From NCBI RefSeq assembly GCF_910592395.1, contig NC_088308.1, positions 22,831,501 to 22,895,500 on the forward strand: a stretch of DNA of 64,000 nt. Reading direction: 5' to 3'. The stretch comes from Lineus longissimus (taxonomy: Eukaryota > Nemertea > Pilidiophora > Heteronemertea > Lineidae). The notes under the pieces are model-generated. The model was not told where the DNA came from, made no database searches, and worked only from the letters and a program-made list of their open reading frames with translations. Numbering within the stretch: position 1 is the stretch's first letter; every line of letters begins with the position of its first letter. Position numbers and translations under genes: made by a program. Positions 58,880-64,000 of this stretch are shown piece after piece.

Positions 58880-61427
58880 TTAGCCGCCAATGTCGAATGT
58901 TAGGATGTGCCCCAGACAATTAAAACGATCTGATAACCAGGTGGCGGAGATTGTCCAATAGTCTCTCCTGAAGTCTCTAATGCCCAATGGTACCTTTACT
59001 GTCTCTATGGCAAGGTCGGAATGGAGCCTGTCCACAGAAGTAAAGTCGAAAGGAAGCTCTACCAACGTACATGAGGTGCTTCGTGACTGTCTTCAATAGG
59101 GATAGATTATGGTTCAAAGCGACTGTCATTGTGACGAATTGTGGCAGAACGCGATGCATCTCTTATCATGATATGTCTTCAATACGGCCAGACAGAATAA
59201 GTTGTCCCCCGGTCAGCAAACATGCTCAGATAATCAGCTGACAGTGGTTAGTTGTCCTATAGTCTCTCCTTTAGCCGCCAATGTCGAATGTTAGGATGTG
59301 CCCCAGACAATTAAAACGATCTGATAACCAGGTGGCGGAGATTGTCCAATAGTCTCTCCTGAAGTCTCTAATGCCCAATGGTACCTTTACTGTCTCTATG
59401 GCAAGGTCGGAATGGAGCCTGTCCACAGAAGTAAAGTCGAAAGGAAGCTCTACCAACGTACATGAGGTGCTTCGTGACTGTCTTCAATAGGGATAGATTA
59501 TGGTTCAAAGCGACTGTCATTGTGACGAATTGTGGCAGAACGCGATGCATCTCTTATCATGATATGTCTTCCGTACGACCAGACAGTATAAGTTGTCCCC
59601 CGGTCACCAAACATGCTCAGACAATCAGCTGACAGTGGTTAGTTGTCCTATAGTCTCTCCTTTAGCCGCCAATGTCGAATGTTAGGATGTGCCCCAGACA
59701 ATTAAAACGATCTGATAACCAGGTGGCGGAGATTGTCCAATAGTCTCTCCTGAAGTCTCTAATGCCCAATGGTACCTTTACTGTCTCTATGGCAAGGTCG
59801 GAATGGAGCCTGTCCACAGAAGTAAAGTCGAAAGGAAGCTCTACCAACGTACATGAGGTGCTTCGTGACTGTCTTCAATAGGGATAGATTATGGTTCAAA
59901 GCGACTGTCAGTGTGACGAATTGTGGCAGAACGCGATGCATCTCTTATCAGGATATGTCTTCAATACGACCAGACAGTATAATTTGTCCCCCAGTCACCA
60001 AACATGCTCAGATAATCAGCTGACAGTGGTTAGTTGTTCTGTAGTCTCTCCTGTCGTAGCCAATATCGAATGTTAGGATGTGCCCCAGACAACTAAAATG
60101 ATCTGATAACCAGCTGATGGAGGTTGGCTGTCTAATAGTCTCTCCTGTAGTCTCGAATGCCTAACTTTAGGTTGTGCCCAGGACAACCAACATGGTCTGA
60201 TTAACCTACTAGTAGAGGTTGGTTGTTCTAGCCTCTCTTCTGCAGACTCTAATGCCCAATGTACCTGTACTCTCTCTATCTATGGCAAGGTCGGAATGGA
60301 GCCTGTCCACAGAAGAAAAGTCGGAAGGAAGCTCTACCAACGTACATGAGGTGCTTCATGATTGTCTTCAATAGGATAGATTATGGTTCAAAGCGACTGT
60401 CATTGCGACGAATTGTGGCAGAACGCGATGCATCTCTTATCATGATATGTCTTCCGTACGACCAGACAGTATAAGTTGTCCCCCGGTCACCAAACATGCT
60501 CAGACAATCAGCTGACAGTGGTTAGTTGTCCTATAGTCTCTCCTTTAGCCGCCAATGTCGAATGTTAGGATGTGCCCCAGACAATTAAAACGATCTGATA
60601 ACCAGGTGGCGGAGATTGTCCAATAGTCTCTCCTGAAGTCTCTAATGCCCAATGGTACCTTTACTGTCTCTATGGCAAGGTCGGAATGGAGCCTGTCCAC
60701 AGAAGTAAAGTCGAAAGGAAGCTCTACCAACGTACATGAGGTGCTTCGTGACTGTCTTCAATAGGGATAGATTATGGTTCAAAGCGACTGTCAGTGTGAC
60801 GAATTGTGGCAGAACGCGATGCATCTCTTATCAGGATATGTCTTCAATACGACCAGACAGTATAATTTGTCCCCCAGTCACCAAACATGCTCAGATAATC
60901 AGCTGACAGTGGTTAGTTGTTCTGTAGTCTCTCCTGTCGTAGCCAATATCGAATGTTAGGATGTGCCCCAGACAACTAAAATGATCTGATAACCAGCTGA
61001 TGGAGGTTGGCTGTCTAATAGTCTCTCCTGTAGTCTCGAATGCCTAACTTTAGGTTGTGCCCAGGACAACCAACATGGTCTGATTAACCTACTAGTAGAG
61101 GTTGGTTGTTCTAGCCTCTCTTCTGCAGACTCTAATGCCCAATGTACCTGTACTCTCTCTATCTATGGCAAGGTCGGAATGGAGCCTGTCCACAGAAGAA
61201 AAGTCGGAAGGAAGCTCTACCAACGTACATGAGGTGCTTCATGATTGTCTTCAATAGGATAGATTATGGTTCAAAGCGACTGTCATTGCGACGAATTGTG
61301 GCAGAACGCGATGCATCTCTTATCATGATATGTCTTCCGTACGACCAGACAGTATAAGTTGTCCCCCGGTCACCAAACATGCTCAGATAATCAGCTGACA
61401 GTGGTTAGTTGTCCTAAAGTCTCTCCT
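58880..61427. repeat. Higher-order repeat block 1, 2548 bp
   Basis: Same-phase landmarks fall at 58880, 59271, 59662 and 60545, spacing 391, 391, 883, then 883 to 61428. Each 883 is one short plus one long monomer, so the block is four short and two long monomers. The marker variant CCTAAAGTC, against CCTATAGTC elsewhere, occurs once per block at 58865 and again 2548 bases later. Confidence 0.9.
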
Positions 61428-63975
61428 TTAGCCGCCAATGTCGAATGTTAGGATGTGCCCCAGACAATTAAAACGATCTGATAACCAGGTGGCGGAGATT
61501 GTCCAATAGTCTCTCCTGAAGTCTCTAATGCCCAATGGTACCTTTACTGTCTCTATGGCAAGGTCGGAATGGAGCCTGTCCACAGAAGTAAAGTCGAAAG
61601 GAAGCTCTACCAACGTACATGAGGTGCTTCGTGACTGTCTTCAATAGGGATAGATTATGGTTCAAAGCGACTGTCATTGTGACGAATTGTGGCAGAACGC
61701 GATGCATCTCTTATCATGATATGTCTTCAATACGGCCAGACAGAATAAGTTGTCCCCCGGTCAGCAAACATGCTCAGATAATCAGCTGACAGTGGTTAGT
61801 TGTCCTATAGTCTCTCCTTTAGCCGCCAATGTCGAATGTTAGGATGTGCCCCAGACAATTAAAACGATCTGATAACCAGGTGGCGGAGATTGTCCAATAG
61901 TCTCTCCTGAAGTCTCTAATGCCCAATGGTACCTTTACTGTCTCTATGGCAAGGTCGGAATGGAGCCTGTCCACAGAAGTAAAGTCGAAAGGAAGCTCTA
62001 CCAACGTACATGAGGTGCTTCGTGACTGTCTTCAATAGGGATAGATTATGGTTCAAAGCGACTGTCATTGTGACGAATTGTGGCAGAACGCGATGCATCT
62101 CTTATCATGATATGTCTTCCGTACGACCAGACAGTATAAGTTGTCCCCCGGTCACCAAACATGCTCAGACAATCAGCTGACAGTGGTTAGTTGTCCTATA
62201 GTCTCTCCTTTAGCCGCCAATGTCGAATGTTAGGATGTGCCCCAGACAATTAAAACGATCTGATAACCAGGTGGCGGAGATTGTCCAATAGTCTCTCCTG
62301 AAGTCTCTAATGCCCAATGGTACCTTTACTGTCTCTATGGCAAGGTCGGAATGGAGCCTGTCCACAGAAGTAAAGTCGAAAGGAAGCTCTACCAACGTAC
62401 ATGAGGTGCTTCGTGACTGTCTTCAATAGGGATAGATTATGGTTCAAAGCGACTGTCAGTGTGACGAATTGTGGCAGAACGCGATGCATCTCTTATCAGG
62501 ATATGTCTTCAATACGACCAGACAGTATAATTTGTCCCCCAGTCACCAAACATGCTCAGATAATCAGCTGACAGTGGTTAGTTGTTCTGTAGTCTCTCCT
62601 GTCGTAGCCAATATCGAATGTTAGGATGTGCCCCAGACAACTAAAATGATCTGATAACCAGCTGATGGAGGTTGGCTGTCTAATAGTCTCTCCTGTAGTC
62701 TCGAATGCCTAACTTTAGGTTGTGCCCAGGACAACCAACATGGTCTGATTAACCTACTAGTAGAGGTTGGTTGTTCTAGCCTCTCTTCTGCAGACTCTAA
62801 TGCCCAATGTACCTGTACTCTCTCTATCTATGGCAAGGTCGGAATGGAGCCTGTCCACAGAAGAAAAGTCGGAAGGAAGCTCTACCAACGTACATGAGGT
62901 GCTTCATGATTGTCTTCAATAGGATAGATTATGGTTCAAAGCGACTGTCATTGCGACGAATTGTGGCAGAACGCGATGCATCTCTTATCATGATATGTCT
63001 TCCGTACGACCAGACAGTATAAGTTGTCCCCCGGTCACCAAACATGCTCAGACAATCAGCTGACAGTGGTTAGTTGTCCTATAGTCTCTCCTTTAGCCGC
63101 CAATGTCGAATGTTAGGATGTGCCCCAGACAATTAAAACGATCTGATAACCAGGTGGCGGAGATTGTCCAATAGTCTCTCCTGAAGTCTCTAATGCCCAA
63201 TGGTACCTTTACTGTCTCTATGGCAAGGTCGGAATGGAGCCTGTCCACAGAAGTAAAGTCGAAAGGAAGCTCTACCAACGTACATGAGGTGCTTCGTGAC
63301 TGTCTTCAATAGGGATAGATTATGGTTCAAAGCGACTGTCAGTGTGACGAATTGTGGCAGAACGCGATGCATCTCTTATCAGGATATGTCTTCAATACGA
63401 CCAGACAGTATAATTTGTCCCCCAGTCACCAAACATGCTCAGATAATCAGCTGACAGTGGTTAGTTGTTCTGTAGTCTCTCCTGTCGTAGCCAATATCGA
63501 ATGTTAGGATGTGCCCCAGACAACTAAAATGATCTGATAACCAGCTGATGGAGGTTGGCTGTCTAATAGTCTCTCCTGTAGTCTCGAATGCCTAACTTTA
63601 GGTTGTGCCCAGGACAACCAACATGGTCTGATTAACCTACTAGTAGAGGTTGGTTGTTCTAGCCTCTCTTCTGCAGACTCTAATGCCCAATGTACCTGTA
63701 CTCTCTCTATCTATGGCAAGGTCGGAATGGAGCCTGTCCACAGAAGAAAAGTCGGAAGGAAGCTCTACCAACGTACATGAGGTGCTTCATGATTGTCTTC
63801 AATAGGATAGATTATGGTTCAAAGCGACTGTCATTGCGACGAATTGTGGCAGAACGCGATGCATCTCTTATCATGATATGTCTTCCGTACGACCAGACAG
63901 TATAAGTTGTCCCCCGGTCACCAAACATGCTCAGACAATCAGCTGACAGTGGTTAGTTGTCCTATAGTCTCTCCT
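61428..63975. repeat. Higher-order repeat block 2, 2548 bp
   Basis: Landmarks at 61428, 61819, 62210 and 63093 repeat block 1 exactly 2548 bases on and look nearly identical by eye. The next unit (from about 63976) has CCTATAG and AGACAATC variants, unlike the first unit of blocks 1 and 2, so the strict order may break there. Confidence 0.88.
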
Positions 63976-64000
63976 TTAGCCGCCAATGTCGAATGTTAGG

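Larger units (their letters stand above)
57290..64000. repeat. Satellite array with 391- and ~490-bp monomers
   Basis: Begins with a 50-bp direct duplication (57291-57390). Monomers are marked by ATGGTTCAAAGCGACTGTC near 57742, 58230, 58718, 59110, 59500, 59891, 60384, 60774 and onward. Left-hand monomers are about 490 bp and more diverged. Short monomers (391 bp) lack about 100 bp, equal to one internal submonomer of 92-98 bp that starts AGTCTCTCCT. Open frames of 60-71 codons recur with the repeat and are not genes. The array runs off the window end. Confidence 0.95.

Noticed and set aside
58230-63905. Repeated open frames of 60-71 codons on both strands (for example MVELPF..., MVQSDC..., MYLYSLYL...)
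   Set aside because: They recur with exactly the satellite spacing (391, 883 bp), overlap on opposite strands and have no domain. They are by-products of the repeat.

Overview
This is a piece of animal nuclear DNA. Genes are split into many short exons with GT-AG introns, AATAAA signals are present, and there are foldback/MITE elements and a large satellite. The gene set (GABA-B-type receptor, SLC22 transporter, TASOR/TEX15-type protein, hnRNP A/B-D, IFT27) and the abundance of TACATGTA-like and AGGCCT-like words suggest a marine invertebrate bilaterian, perhaps an ambulacrarian or other non-vertebrate deuterostome. The species is an inference I cannot settle. All exon models were built by hand from acceptor/donor sites and checked for reading-phase continuity.

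Layout. 393-3218 (+): the last seven exons of a class C, GABA-B-like GPCR. 4056-10509 (-): a convergent, complete SLC22 organic-ion transporter of nine coding exons (515 aa) with two interchangeable first exons. Two inverted-repeat elements and a tandem array of copied splice acceptors lie in its first intron. 10510-27798: gene-poor ground with dispersed and inverted repeats, a minisatellite, a dead zinc-finger fragment, and an inverted C/G-tract element carrying a nested MITE. 27799-34686 (+): a 1786-aa DUF3715 (TASOR/TEX15-type) protein with a 4.3-kb last exon, an RS-rich stretch and a run of DLR motifs. 34687-38628: 3' UTR and spacer with a TA-flanked MITE. 38629-45090 (-): a 928-aa protein made of eight degenerate EF-hand pairs in 12 exons. 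45940-52345 (+): a 425-aa hnRNP A/B-D-like RNA-binding protein, divergent from the EF-hand gene and with introns in its 3' UTR. 54168-56573 (+): a complete IFT27 (RABL4) gene, 188 aa. About 57290 to the window end: a satellite of 391- and about 490-bp monomers arranged in 2548-bp higher-order repeats.

The genes do not form one pathway. IFT27, and possibly the EF-hand protein, point to cilia. The TASOR-like and hnRNP genes act in chromatin silencing and RNA processing. The most unusual items are the SLC22 first-intron architecture, the RS/DLR-bearing TASOR-like protein, the 16 EF-hand-like motifs that have all lost the usual position-12 ligand, the likely poison exon in the hnRNP 3' UTR, and the higher-order satellite.
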